Assembly: GCA_035649235.1 (NCBI GenBank)
Contig: DASRJX010000065.1
Span: forward strand, 1 to 22,643
Direction: 5' to 3'
DNA length: 22,643 nt
From: DASRJX01 sp035649235
GTDB lineage: Bacteria > Acidobacteriota > Polarisedimenticolia > Gp22-AA2
Shown: positions 9,301-15,716 of the stretch, in pieces
Position numbering within the stretch: the first letter of the stretch is position 1
Layout: every line of letters starts with the position of its first letter
The notes under the pieces: generated by a model
What the model was told of the DNA's origin: nothing
What the model saw: only the letters and a program-made list of their open reading frames with translations
The model's database searches: none
Position numbers and translations under genes: made by a program

Positions 9301-9632
9301 CGCACGCCGTAGCGCCGCAGCACGCCGGTGCGGTGCAGCTCCAGGCCGCAGTTGAGAGCGGTCTGCCCGCCGAAGGAGAGCAGGATCCCGTCCGGACGGG
9401 CCGAGGCGATGACCCGGGCGACGAACCGCGGTTCGACCGGGAGGAGGAAGATCCGGTCCGCGAGGCCGGGACTCGTCTGGATCGTGGCGATGTTGGGATT
9501 GATCAGCCAGACCTCGACGCCCTCTTCCTTGAGGGCCTTGATCGCCTGCGAGCCGGAGTAGTCGAACTCCCCCGCCTCGCCGATCTTCAGGGCCCCGGAG
9601 CCCAGGAGCAGCACCCTCATCGGCCGGCTCAC
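6330..9632 (-). CDS. carB: Carbamoyl-phosphate synthase large subunit, CAD-like type
   Basis: CarB uses ammonia from CarA, bicarbonate and two ATP to make carbamoyl phosphate for pyrimidines and arginine. The 1100 residues contain the two ATP-grasp halves (about 1-395 and 550-925), the oligomerisation region between them and a C-terminal MGS-like allosteric domain (about 925-1060). The sequence style is that of eukaryotic CAD/CPS1 and Bacteroidetes enzymes: [70 protein letters not shown], and in the second half [20 protein letters not shown] and [11 protein letters not shown]. A tail of about 40 Pro/Ala/Arg-rich residues follows the MGS domain. The GTG at 9632 overlaps the carA stop (GTGA) and has a good GGAGG 7 nt upstream; the ATG at 9620 is the alternative. 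The last 19 bp overlap the convergent PATAN gene. Confidence 0.97.
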   Translation of the reverse strand: [1100 protein letters not shown]

Positions 9633-10738
9633 CTCAAAACCTCCGCCATGAACTCATCCAGAATCCACTCGGTCCCTCCCGGGCCGGGGGCCGCCTCGGG
9701 ATGGAACTGCACCGAGCGGAAGGGCCACCGTGCGTGCCGGATCCCCTCGTTCGTGCCGTCGTTGGCGTTGATGAACCACTCGCGCCAGCGGTCGGGGAGA
9801 GTCCTGCCGTCCACGGCGTAGCCGTGGTTCTGGCTCGTCTGGTAGCAGCGCCGCGAGGAGGTCTCGACGCTCGGCTGGTTGTGGCTCCTATGACCGAACT
9901 TCATCTTGTAGGTCGAGGCGCCCGCGGCAAGTGCCAGGAGCTGATGCCCCAGGCAGATCCCCAGGATCGGCACCCGCCGCCGCATCAGGAGGCGCACCGT
10001 GTCGATGGTGGCGGCCGCCTGCCTGGGGTCCCCCGGACCGTTGCTGAGCACGACACCGGCGAAATCGCGCTTCCCGCTCGCGAGCGGCTCGTCCCACGGC
10101 ACCACGCGCACCTCGGCCCCGCGCTCGACCAGCATGCGGATCTGGTTGTTCTTGCGGCCGCAGTCGACGAGCACGATCGGAACGCCCCGGCCGTAGCGCC
10201 GCACGGCGCGCGTCGACACCTCGGCCGCCAGGTTTCTCCGGTTGGGATCGACGAACGCGGGTGCCGGCCCGCCGCCGATCTCGATCCGCCCGAGCATCGC
10301 GCCCCGCACCCGGATCCTCTGGGTCAAAGCGCGCGTGTCGATCCCGGTGAGCCCCGGCACGCCCTGCTCCTTGAGCCAGGCCCCGAGCGACCGCGCGGCG
10401 CTGTGGTGCGAGAAATCCTCCGAGTAGGAGGCGCAGAGGACCCCGGCGGCGTGGATGCGATCCGATTCCCAGGGGCGCTCGGACGGAAGCGCCTTGCCCC
10501 CCTTCGCTGGCGTGCCATCCTCCGGCGGCGGCGGCACACCGTAGTTGCCGATCGAAGGGTAGGTGAAGGCGAGGATCTGGCCGCGGTAGGAAGGATCGGT
10601 CAGCGCTTCAGGGTAGCCGACCATGCCGGTCGTGAAGACGACCTCTCCCGCCGCGGGGACGCCGGCGCCGAAGGAGCGGCCCTCGAAGATCGCGCCGTCC
10701 TCCAGGACGAGACGCGCTCGAGCCCGCGCTTCCTTCAC
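9629..10738 (-). CDS. carA: Carbamoyl-phosphate synthase small subunit (glutaminase)
   Basis: CarA hydrolyses glutamine and passes ammonia to CarB. From the GTG at 10738 the protein has 369 residues, the usual length. The N-terminal CPSase domain opens with LVLEDGAIFEGRSFGA and contains FTTGMVGYPEALTDPSYRGQ and GIDTRALTQRIR. The class I glutaminase domain has GICLGHQLLALAAG (nucleophile Cys), KFGHRSHNQP, SQNHGYAVD and FHPEAAPGP (catalytic His and Glu). The frame is open up to 10846, but a -10-like box lies in that stretch and the family starts near VLEDG, so I chose GTG 10738; a G-rich GGCGAGAGG precedes it. It overlaps carB by 4 nt. It sits 111 bp after the cation transporter and may have its own promoter. 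Confidence 0.95.
   Translation of the reverse strand: MKEARARARLVLEDGAIFEGRSFGAGVPAAGEVVFTTGMVGYPEALTDPSYRGQILAFTYPSIGNYGVPPPPEDGTPAKGGKALPSERPWESDRIHAAGVLCASYSEDFSHHSAARSLGAWLKEQGVPGLTGIDTRALTQRIRVRGAMLGRIEIGGGPAPAFVDPNRRNLAAEVSTRAVRRYGRGVPIVLVDCGRKNNQIRMLVERGAEVRVVPWDEPLASGKRDFAGVVLSNGPGDPRQAAATIDTVRLLMRRRVPILGICLGHQLLALAAGASTYKMKFGHRSHNQPSVETSSRRCYQTSQNHGYAVDGRTLPDRWREWFINANDGTNEGIRHARWPFRSVQFHPEAAPGPGGTEWILDEFMAEVLR
9640..9644 (-). promoter_or_regulatory. Ribosome binding site for carB
   Basis: GGAGG on the minus strand lies 7 nt before the GTG at 9632, within the end of carA. It favours the GTG start over the ATG four codons later. Confidence 0.6.
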
Positions 10739-10836
10739 CCTCTCGCCCCCCGAGACGTGAGCCGGCTGGCGCGCGGCCGCCCCTCTCCACCCCCGGGTGG
10801 CAAGCGCACGCCGATGAGAATGGGATTGCGGCGGGG

Positions 10837-10847
10837 AGCATAGCACA
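10837..10847 (-). promoter_or_regulatory. Possible extended -10 promoter for carAB
   Basis: On the minus strand the sequence reads TGTGCTATGCT, an extended -10 (TGC then TATGCT) right after the cation transporter stop. No -35 is recognisable. The leader to the carA GTG would be about 90 nt, and I see no clear attenuator or riboswitch in it. Confidence 0.4.
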
Positions 10848-10849
10848 CC

Positions 10850-11797
10850 TCACTTCGGCCGCCGTCCGCCCATCCCCGCCACGAGCGCCGCGTCACCACG
10901 AGGGCAGACATCCCCGAGCTCCTTGTAGGACGAGGACTCGATCTGAATCGTGGTGTGGACGATGCCGAAGCGGTCCCGGAGCCTCATCTGGATGAGCGAC
11001 AGGAGCTCGTCCCCAGAGGCATGTGTCCCCGCGTCCACGCGCACGTGCCCGCTGAGGGCCGGAAGCCCGGTGGTGATGCTCCAGACGTGCAGATCGTGCA
11101 CCTCCCGCACCCCCGGCACGCCCGCGATCGCCCGCCCGACCTCCTCGAGCGAGAGGCCGGCCGGCGTCGACTCGAGGAGCACGTCGACCGCCTCCCGGAC
11201 CAGGCGCAGCGCGCCGACGGCGATCACGATGGCGATCGCTCCGGCCACGATCGAGTCGAGCCGGTACCAGCCGGTGAGCGCCATGACCAGCGAGGTGGCG
11301 ACCACGCCAGCAGACGACAGCGCGTCTCCCAGGATGTGCATCCGGGCCGAGCGGATGTTGAGGTTCTCGTGCCGGGAGGAGAGCATGGCCAGGCCCGCGA
11401 GGTTGGCCACGAGGCCCACGAGCGCCACGCCGATCATCACCAGGCCGTCGATCGGCGAAGGTGCTACGAAGCGGCGCACCGCCTTGTAGACCAGGACGCC
11501 CGACACCAGGATCAGCAGCGACCCGTTGACCAGGGCGGTGAGGATCTCCAGCCGATGGTAGCCGTAGGTCTTGGCCGGACTGGCCGGAAGCGCCGAAAAG
11601 CGGACGGCCATCAGGCTCAGGACGAGAGCCAGCACGTCGGTCAGCATGTGGCCGGCGTCGGACAGGAGGGAGAGGCTGCCCGACACGAGGCCGCCCGCGG
11701 CCTCGACGAGCAGGATGGCGGCCGTGAGGGCGATGACGCTCATGAGCCGCCGCGCCTGGCCGGCGCGGTCCGCAGCCGCTCCGTCGCGGTGGGTCAT
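10850..11797 (-). CDS. Cation diffusion facilitator (CzcD/ZitB-like) metal efflux transporter
   Basis: The 315-residue protein has six predicted membrane helices followed by a cytoplasmic ferredoxin-like domain, the standard CDF plan. Metal-site residues are visible in helix 2 (SDAGHMLTDVLAL, an HxxxD motif) and helix 5 (RMHILGDALSS, a second HxxxD). The two HxxxD pairs are typical of zinc-transporting members. The C-terminal domain has the family motif VHDLHVWSITTGLPALSGHVRVD, spanning about residues 225-247. The protein would use the proton gradient to expel Zn or similar divalent metal from the cytoplasm. The ATG at 11797 lacks a ribosome binding site but lies about 35 nt after a predicted start site. 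The next gene, carA, is on the same strand but functionally unrelated. Confidence 0.93.
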   Translation of the reverse strand: MTHRDGAAADRAGQARRLMSVIALTAAILLVEAAGGLVSGSLSLLSDAGHMLTDVLALVLSLMAVRFSALPASPAKTYGYHRLEILTALVNGSLLILVSGVLVYKAVRRFVAPSPIDGLVMIGVALVGLVANLAGLAMLSSRHENLNIRSARMHILGDALSSAGVVATSLVMALTGWYRLDSIVAGAIAIVIAVGALRLVREAVDVLLESTPAGLSLEEVGRAIAGVPGVREVHDLHVWSITTGLPALSGHVRVDAGTHASGDELLSLIQMRLRDRFGIVHTTIQIESSSYKELGDVCPRGDAALVAGMGGRRPK

Positions 11798-11838
11798 CGG
11801 TCGTCGTGGATCATCAGGAACGCCCGCACGGACGCGCG

Positions 11839-11844
11839 TATCAT
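11839..11844 (+). promoter_or_regulatory. -10 box for the class IV aminotransferase, probably leaderless
   Basis: TATCAT (5 of 6 matches) ends 6 nt before the ATG at 11851, so transcription would start at or next to the start codon. There is no Shine-Dalgarno before that ATG, as expected for a leaderless mRNA. No good -35 is visible. Confidence 0.45.
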
Positions 11845-11867
11845 AGCACCATGGCGGAGCGCATCAA
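11840..11867 (-). promoter_or_regulatory. Promoter for the cation transporter gene
   Basis: On the minus strand TTGATG (11862-11867) and TATGAT (11840-11845) are 16 nt apart, and the -10 is extended (TGC before TATGAT). The -35 lies inside codons 4-6 of the divergent aminotransferase gene, and the -10 overlaps that gene's own -10 box. Confidence 0.55.
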
Positions 11868-12747
11868 CGTGAACGGCCGCATCACGTCGCCCGAGGACGC
11901 GTCCGTCTCCCCTCTGGATCGGGGCTTCCTGTACGGCGACAGCGTGTACGAGACGATCCGCACCTACGGAGGCCGCCCGTTCCTGCTCCGCGAGCACCTC
12001 GAAAGGCTGCGGCGATCGGCCGGGCACCTCGGGATACCTCACGAGAGGGCGCCGATCGATGTCGCGGCGGGCATCGTGGAGACGCTGGCCAGCGCGGGCA
12101 ACGCCGAGTCGGCCGTGCGCGTCATCCTGAGCCGCGGGGTCGGCGGCATCGGCTACGACACCGACGCGTGCGGCCCGCCGACCGTGGTGATCCACGTGCG
12201 ACCCTGTCCCGAGATCCCGGCGTCGTGGCGGCGCGAGGGGATCGACGTCGCCATCGTCGATGTCACCCGCAACCCGTCTTCTGCTGTCGATCCCGCGATC
12301 AAGTCGAGCAACCTCCTCAACAACCTGCTGGCGTGGCAGGCGGGCAACCGCCTGCGGGTGTTCGAGCCAATCCTTCCGAACGCCCGGGGCCGCCTGACCG
12401 AGGGGGCCACGAGCAACCTCTTCCTGGTGCGCGGATCGCGCCTCTCCACCCCGACCCTGGAAAGTGGTCTGCTGCGAGGCATCACGCGCGACCTGGTCCT
12501 GGAACTGGCCCGCGCCGATGGTGTCGCGACGGCGGAGGAGGAGGTGGCGCCGGACGACCTCAGGGGGGCCGACGAGGCGTTCCTCACCAGCACGCTCAAG
12601 GGGATTCTGCCGATCCGCCGCTGCGACGGCTGGCCGATCCGCGAGGGCCGGCCGGGGCCCCTCACGCGCCGTCTCATGGATCTGTTCGAGGCGCGCGTTC
12701 AGGTGGAGACGAAGGTGGGCTCGGAGCCGGGATCGATCCTCAGGTAG
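11851..12747 (+). CDS. Class IV PLP-dependent aminotransferase (branched-chain / D-amino-acid type)
   Basis: The 298-residue protein belongs to fold-type IV PLP enzymes. It starts with INVNGRITSPEDASVSPLDR, then GFLYGDSVYETIRTYGGRPF (about 25-44). The PLP-binding lysine is K151 in AIKSSNLLNNLLAWQ, and LTEGATSNLFLV (about 192-203) and LTSTLKGILP complete the active site. The IKSSNLL form resembles D-amino-acid and branched-chain aminotransferases more than aminodeoxychorismate lyase, but these subfamilies cannot be separated safely by eye. The start at 11851 fits the family N-terminus; the in-frame GTG at 11806 would add 15 residues overlapping the promoter. It stands alone between two minus-strand groups. 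Its last 49 bp overlap the convergent lpxH-like gene. Confidence 0.9.
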   Translation: MAERINVNGRITSPEDASVSPLDRGFLYGDSVYETIRTYGGRPFLLREHLERLRRSAGHLGIPHERAPIDVAAGIVETLASAGNAESAVRVILSRGVGGIGYDTDACGPPTVVIHVRPCPEIPASWRREGIDVAIVDVTRNPSSAVDPAIKSSNLLNNLLAWQAGNRLRVFEPILPNARGRLTEGATSNLFLVRGSRLSTPTLESGLLRGITRDLVLELARADGVATAEEEVAPDDLRGADEAFLTSTLKGILPIRRCDGWPIREGRPGPLTRRLMDLFEARVQVETKVGSEPGSILR

Positions 12748-13433
12748 CGGCGCCCCTCCCTCCAGGCCGGCAGCACGTAGACCGTCCCCCGGCGCCCTCC
12801 CTCCTCGACGGCGATCCGGCGCTCTTCGTGGAAGTGCCCGAAGACCAGGATCTCGATGCCGAGCCGCAAACGGGTCCGCGCGTAGGCCAGGCACTCCTCC
12901 ATGGGGAACCCGCCACGCGCCTTCATGTTGGTGGTGGCCATCCCCCGCTCCAGGTCGTCCACCAGCCGCGCGCGGCGGCGCAGGGGAATCATGTTGAAGG
13001 CGGCGAAGGCGAGCCGGTTCTTGCTGACGGCGCGCCAGGCACGGTACTGGTGGTCGCGGCGGTTCACCAGGTCCCCATGCGCCAGGTGCGCGCGGCGCCC
13101 GGCGAGGCGCAGATCGAGACTGGTCTCGTCAAAAGACTCGAAGGGATCGGGGGCGTACATCCGGCGCAGGAAGAAGTCGTGGTTCCCCTCGACGTACAGC
13201 AGGCGGCAGCCACGCCGGCGCAGCCGGCGCAGGCCTTCGAGGATCGCAGCGTGATGAGGCCGGGTGAGCTCCGGGCGGCCGATCCAGGCCGAGAACAGGT
13301 CCCCCAGGATGGCGAGGGTTCCGATCTCCCGCGGCAGGCTGTCGAGGAAGCGGACGAAAGCCGCGCTCTCCACGTCGTTTTCGCGCAGGTGGGCGTCGCC
13401 CAGCAGGGCGGCGGGGCCGTCCGCGTCGATCAA
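12699..13433 (-). CDS. lpxH: UDP-2,3-diacylglucosamine diphosphatase-like metallophosphoesterase (LpxH-like)
   Basis: LpxH removes UMP from UDP-2,3-diacylglucosamine to give lipid X in lipid A synthesis. From the TTG at 13433 the protein has 244 residues, as in E. coli. The metal ligands line up one to one: D13 and H15 (GDAHL), D45 (GDLFSAWIG), N84 (GNHD), H119 (HGDLVNRRDHQYR), H200 and H202 (GHFH). GNHD replaces the GNRD of E. coli LpxH, so a related phosphoesterase function is possible. The TTG overlaps the TGA of the upstream TPR lipoprotein gene (TTGA), suggesting coupled translation; the longer open frame up to 14063 is a shadow of that gene. The 3' end overlaps the aminotransferase gene by 49 bp. 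Confidence 0.8.
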   Translation of the reverse strand: MIDADGPAALLGDAHLRENDVESAAFVRFLDSLPREIGTLAILGDLFSAWIGRPELTRPHHAAILEGLRRLRRRGCRLLYVEGNHDFFLRRMYAPDPFESFDETSLDLRLAGRRAHLAHGDLVNRRDHQYRAWRAVSKNRLAFAAFNMIPLRRRARLVDDLERGMATTNMKARGGFPMEECLAYARTRLRLGIEILVFGHFHEERRIAVEEGGRRGTVYVLPAWREGRRYLRIDPGSEPTFVST

Positions 13434-14500
13434 CGGCGTACCAGGTCGGCCAGACCCTCCTGCAGGCAGAAGTCCTGCAGCTCTCCGGTCTGCAGGAACC
13501 GCTCGCGCATGAGCGACGTGAAGCGCCTCTGGCGGTCGGCGATCTCCGGGACGAGCGGGTCGCCCGGCTTGTAGGAGTTCTTCTCGCGTGAGGAGCGAAG
13601 GGCGGTGGTCGCGTCCTTGATCCGCCCATCGAGGCTCTCGAGCGGCATCTGATCGATCGGCACGCCGTCGGGCTCGGCCGGGATCAGGCCCCCCGCCTCC
13701 TTCGTCCTGCGCGCCAGATCGCCGGCGTATTGGGACTCCGTCATGGTCTGAGGGTCCCGGTCGGCACCGAAGGCGGCGATCGCTGCGTCGAACCGGCCCG
13801 CCCCGAAGAGCGCCACCCCGTTGCGGTACGGCCGCACCTGATTGAGACTCGGGACCAGCTTCAGGGCCTCGGCGAACGCATCCGCGGCGGCCTCGTAGCG
13901 CCGATTGTCGAGCTCGAGCTCTCCGACCCGCGCCAGCGCCAGCGCCTGGTAGGTGGGATTGGCCGCCGGCGCGGCCCGGAACGCCGACACGGAGCGCCGG
14001 TACGCCGCCTCCGCCTCCGAGGGCTCCTCCAGGAACTCGTGGATGCGGGCCAGGCGGAACCACTCTTCCCCGGAGAGGTGGCTCTGATCGGCGCCCTTCT
14101 CGATCGTGTCGACCGCCTGGCGGCCGTACTTGCGCATCGCCTCCGCCTGGCCGTCGTCCGAGCTGATGACGGTGAGATAGTAGAGCCGGTCGAGGGTCGC
14201 CTGCCCCGGCGCGGCGACCTCCTGCTCGAGGAGCGGCCGCGCCTCGCTCCAGAGCTGCTTCTGGGCGGCGCCTCCCGTGCCTTCGACGACGCCCTTGCAG
14301 TACCCGATCTGGTACAGGAGGCTGCCCGTGCGGCGCGCCGCCAACGCCTTCTCGAGGAGGGGCAGCGCCTCGGCGTACTTGCCTTGGGCGTACAGCACCT
14401 GCGCCGGATCCTGGGGCGCGCTCTTCTTGGAGGCTTCACCGCCGGACGAGCATGCCACGGCGCAGGCGGCCGCAAGGGCGACGAGCCGCAGCGCGCTCAT
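13430..14500 (-). CDS. TPR-repeat lipoprotein
   Basis: The 356-residue protein starts with a lipoprotein signal: MSALRLVALAAACAVACSS, with the modified Cys at residue 17. The mature part is helical and repeat-rich. TPR-like units include LYAQGKYAEALPLLEKALAA (about 36-55), FRLARIHEFLEEPSEAEAAY and LARVGELELDNRRYEAAADA, followed by PYRNGVALFGAGRFDAAIAA. The C-terminal 90 residues are charged and do not look like TPR. Such proteins are usually periplasmic scaffolds; no enzyme motif is seen and I cannot assign a role. It follows tgt by 70 bp and overlaps lpxH by 4 nt. An upstream ATG at 14554 would add 18 residues before the signal peptide; I prefer 14500 because it gives a normal signal peptide, though the GGGAG before it is very close. 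Confidence 0.75.
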   Translation of the reverse strand: MSALRLVALAAACAVACSSGGEASKKSAPQDPAQVLYAQGKYAEALPLLEKALAARRTGSLLYQIGYCKGVVEGTGGAAQKQLWSEARPLLEQEVAAPGQATLDRLYYLTVISSDDGQAEAMRKYGRQAVDTIEKGADQSHLSGEEWFRLARIHEFLEEPSEAEAAYRRSVSAFRAAPAANPTYQALALARVGELELDNRRYEAAADAFAEALKLVPSLNQVRPYRNGVALFGAGRFDAAIAAFGADRDPQTMTESQYAGDLARRTKEAGGLIPAEPDGVPIDQMPLESLDGRIKDATTALRSSREKNSYKPGDPLVPEIADRQRRFTSLMRERFLQTGELQDFCLQEGLADLVRR

Positions 14501-14564
14501 CGCTCCCGGGCGATCCGCGTGCAGCGTCGCGATCCTGGTGAAGCGGACGTTCATGAGGCGCGGG

Positions 14565-14573
14565 ATCGTATCA
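14565..14573 (-). promoter_or_regulatory. Possible extended -10 for the TPR lipoprotein gene
   Basis: The minus strand reads TGATACGAT across the tgt stop codon: an extended -10 with TACGAT (4 of 6). It could give an internal promoter for the lipoprotein and lpxH. The upstream ATG 14554 lies 10 nt after it. No -35 was found, so this is weak. Confidence 0.25.
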
Positions 14574-15716
14574 CTCGCTCCTGGGACCCGCAACCTCGTC
14601 GGCCGGAGCCTCGGCGGGGTCGAGGTGCTGGTCGCGGAACGCGGCGTAGCGCCCTTCCTCGATGGCGAGGCGGGCCCGCGCCAGGAGCGTGCCATAGTGA
14701 TGCAGATTGTGCAGCGTGTTGAGCCGGAGCCCCAGGATCTCTCCGGCCAGGAACAGGTGCCGCAGGTAGGCCCGCGAGTAGCGACGGCAGACCTCGCAGG
14801 TGCAGGCCTCGTCGACAGGCTTGGCGTCGTCCTTGAACTCCGCGCGCTTGATCTGCAGCCGCCCCGTGGAGGTGAACAGAGACCCGTTCCGCGCGTTGCG
14901 CGTGGGCAGCACGCAATCGAAGAGATCGATTCCGAGGCCGATCATCGCGACGAGGTCGCCGGGAGTCCCCATGCCCATGAGGTAGCGCGCCTGCCCCTCC
15001 GGCAGGAGCGGGGCCGTGAACCGCACCACCTCGCGGCTTCTCGCCGCCGACTCGCCGACCGAGACGCCGCCGATGGCGTGGCCGTCGAAGCCGATCGCGG
15101 CGATCGCGCGCGCGCTGCGCTCCCGGAGGGCCCGGTCGTCGCCCCCCTGGACGATGCCGAACAGCGCCGGACCATCCGCCGCGACGTGATCGCGGCACCG
15201 CCTCGCCCAGCTCGTCGTCCGCTCCACGGCCGCGGCCAGGCGATCGCGCTCCGACGGCAGCGCCGGACAGTCGTCGAACGCCATGGCGATGTCGCTGCCG
15301 AGCGCGCGCTGGATCGCCATGCTCCGCTCCGGCGTCATGACCAGGCGGGCGCCGTCGAGGTGGGACCGGAACACGACGCCGTCGTCCGTGATCTGGCGTC
15401 GATCGGCCAGGCTCAGCACCTGGAAGCCGCCGCTGTCGGTGAGGATGCTCCTGGACCAGCCCATGAACCGGTGCAGGCCGCCGAGCCCGCCGATCACCTC
15501 CTCGCCGGGCCGCAGCGCCAGGTGATAGGTGTTGCCGAGGATCATCTCGAACCCGAGCCGCTCCACCTCCTCCGGCGTCATCGCCTTCACGGTCGCGGCC
15601 GTGCCGACCGGCATGAAGGCGGGCGTCTCCACGGTGCCGTGCGGCGTCGTGATGCGGCCCCGCCGCGCCGCGGTTCCCGGGTCGCGGGTCAGGATGGCGA
15701 ACGAGTACCCGCTCAC
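14571..15716 (-). CDS. tgt: Queuine tRNA-ribosyltransferase (tRNA-guanine transglycosylase)
   Basis: Tgt swaps guanine-34 in GUN-anticodon tRNAs for preQ1 during queuosine synthesis. The 381 residues show the TIM-barrel family motifs: TPAFMPVGTAATVKAM, then GNTYHLALRPGEE, the general-acid/base DSGGFQVLSL, GIVQGG, AIGGVSVGE and YLMGMGTPGDL. The nucleophile Asp region is GIDLFDCVLPTRNARNG. The zinc site is CTCEVCRRYSRAYLRHL (three Cys and a His), about residues 300-325. The GTG at 15716 overlaps the queA stop (GTGA); the longer open frame upstream is queA's shadow. The bacterial-type gene is complete. Confidence 0.97.
   Translation of the reverse strand: MSGYSFAILTRDPGTAARRGRITTPHGTVETPAFMPVGTAATVKAMTPEEVERLGFEMILGNTYHLALRPGEEVIGGLGGLHRFMGWSRSILTDSGGFQVLSLADRRQITDDGVVFRSHLDGARLVMTPERSMAIQRALGSDIAMAFDDCPALPSERDRLAAAVERTTSWARRCRDHVAADGPALFGIVQGGDDRALRERSARAIAAIGFDGHAIGGVSVGESAARSREVVRFTAPLLPEGQARYLMGMGTPGDLVAMIGLGIDLFDCVLPTRNARNGSLFTSTGRLQIKRAEFKDDAKPVDEACTCEVCRRYSRAYLRHLFLAGEILGLRLNTLHNLHHYGTLLARARLAIEEGRYAAFRDQHLDPAEAPADEVAGPRSE

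Noticed and set aside
10739..10836. Riboswitch or attenuator in the carA leader
   Set aside because: The stretch is GC-rich, but I found no paired terminator/antiterminator, no T-run and no recognisable pyrimidine or arginine control element.
13434..14063. 210-residue N-terminal extension of the lpxH-like protein
   Set aside because: It lies within the TPR lipoprotein gene in another frame. The shorter protein from TTG 13433 has the usual family length and ligand spacing.
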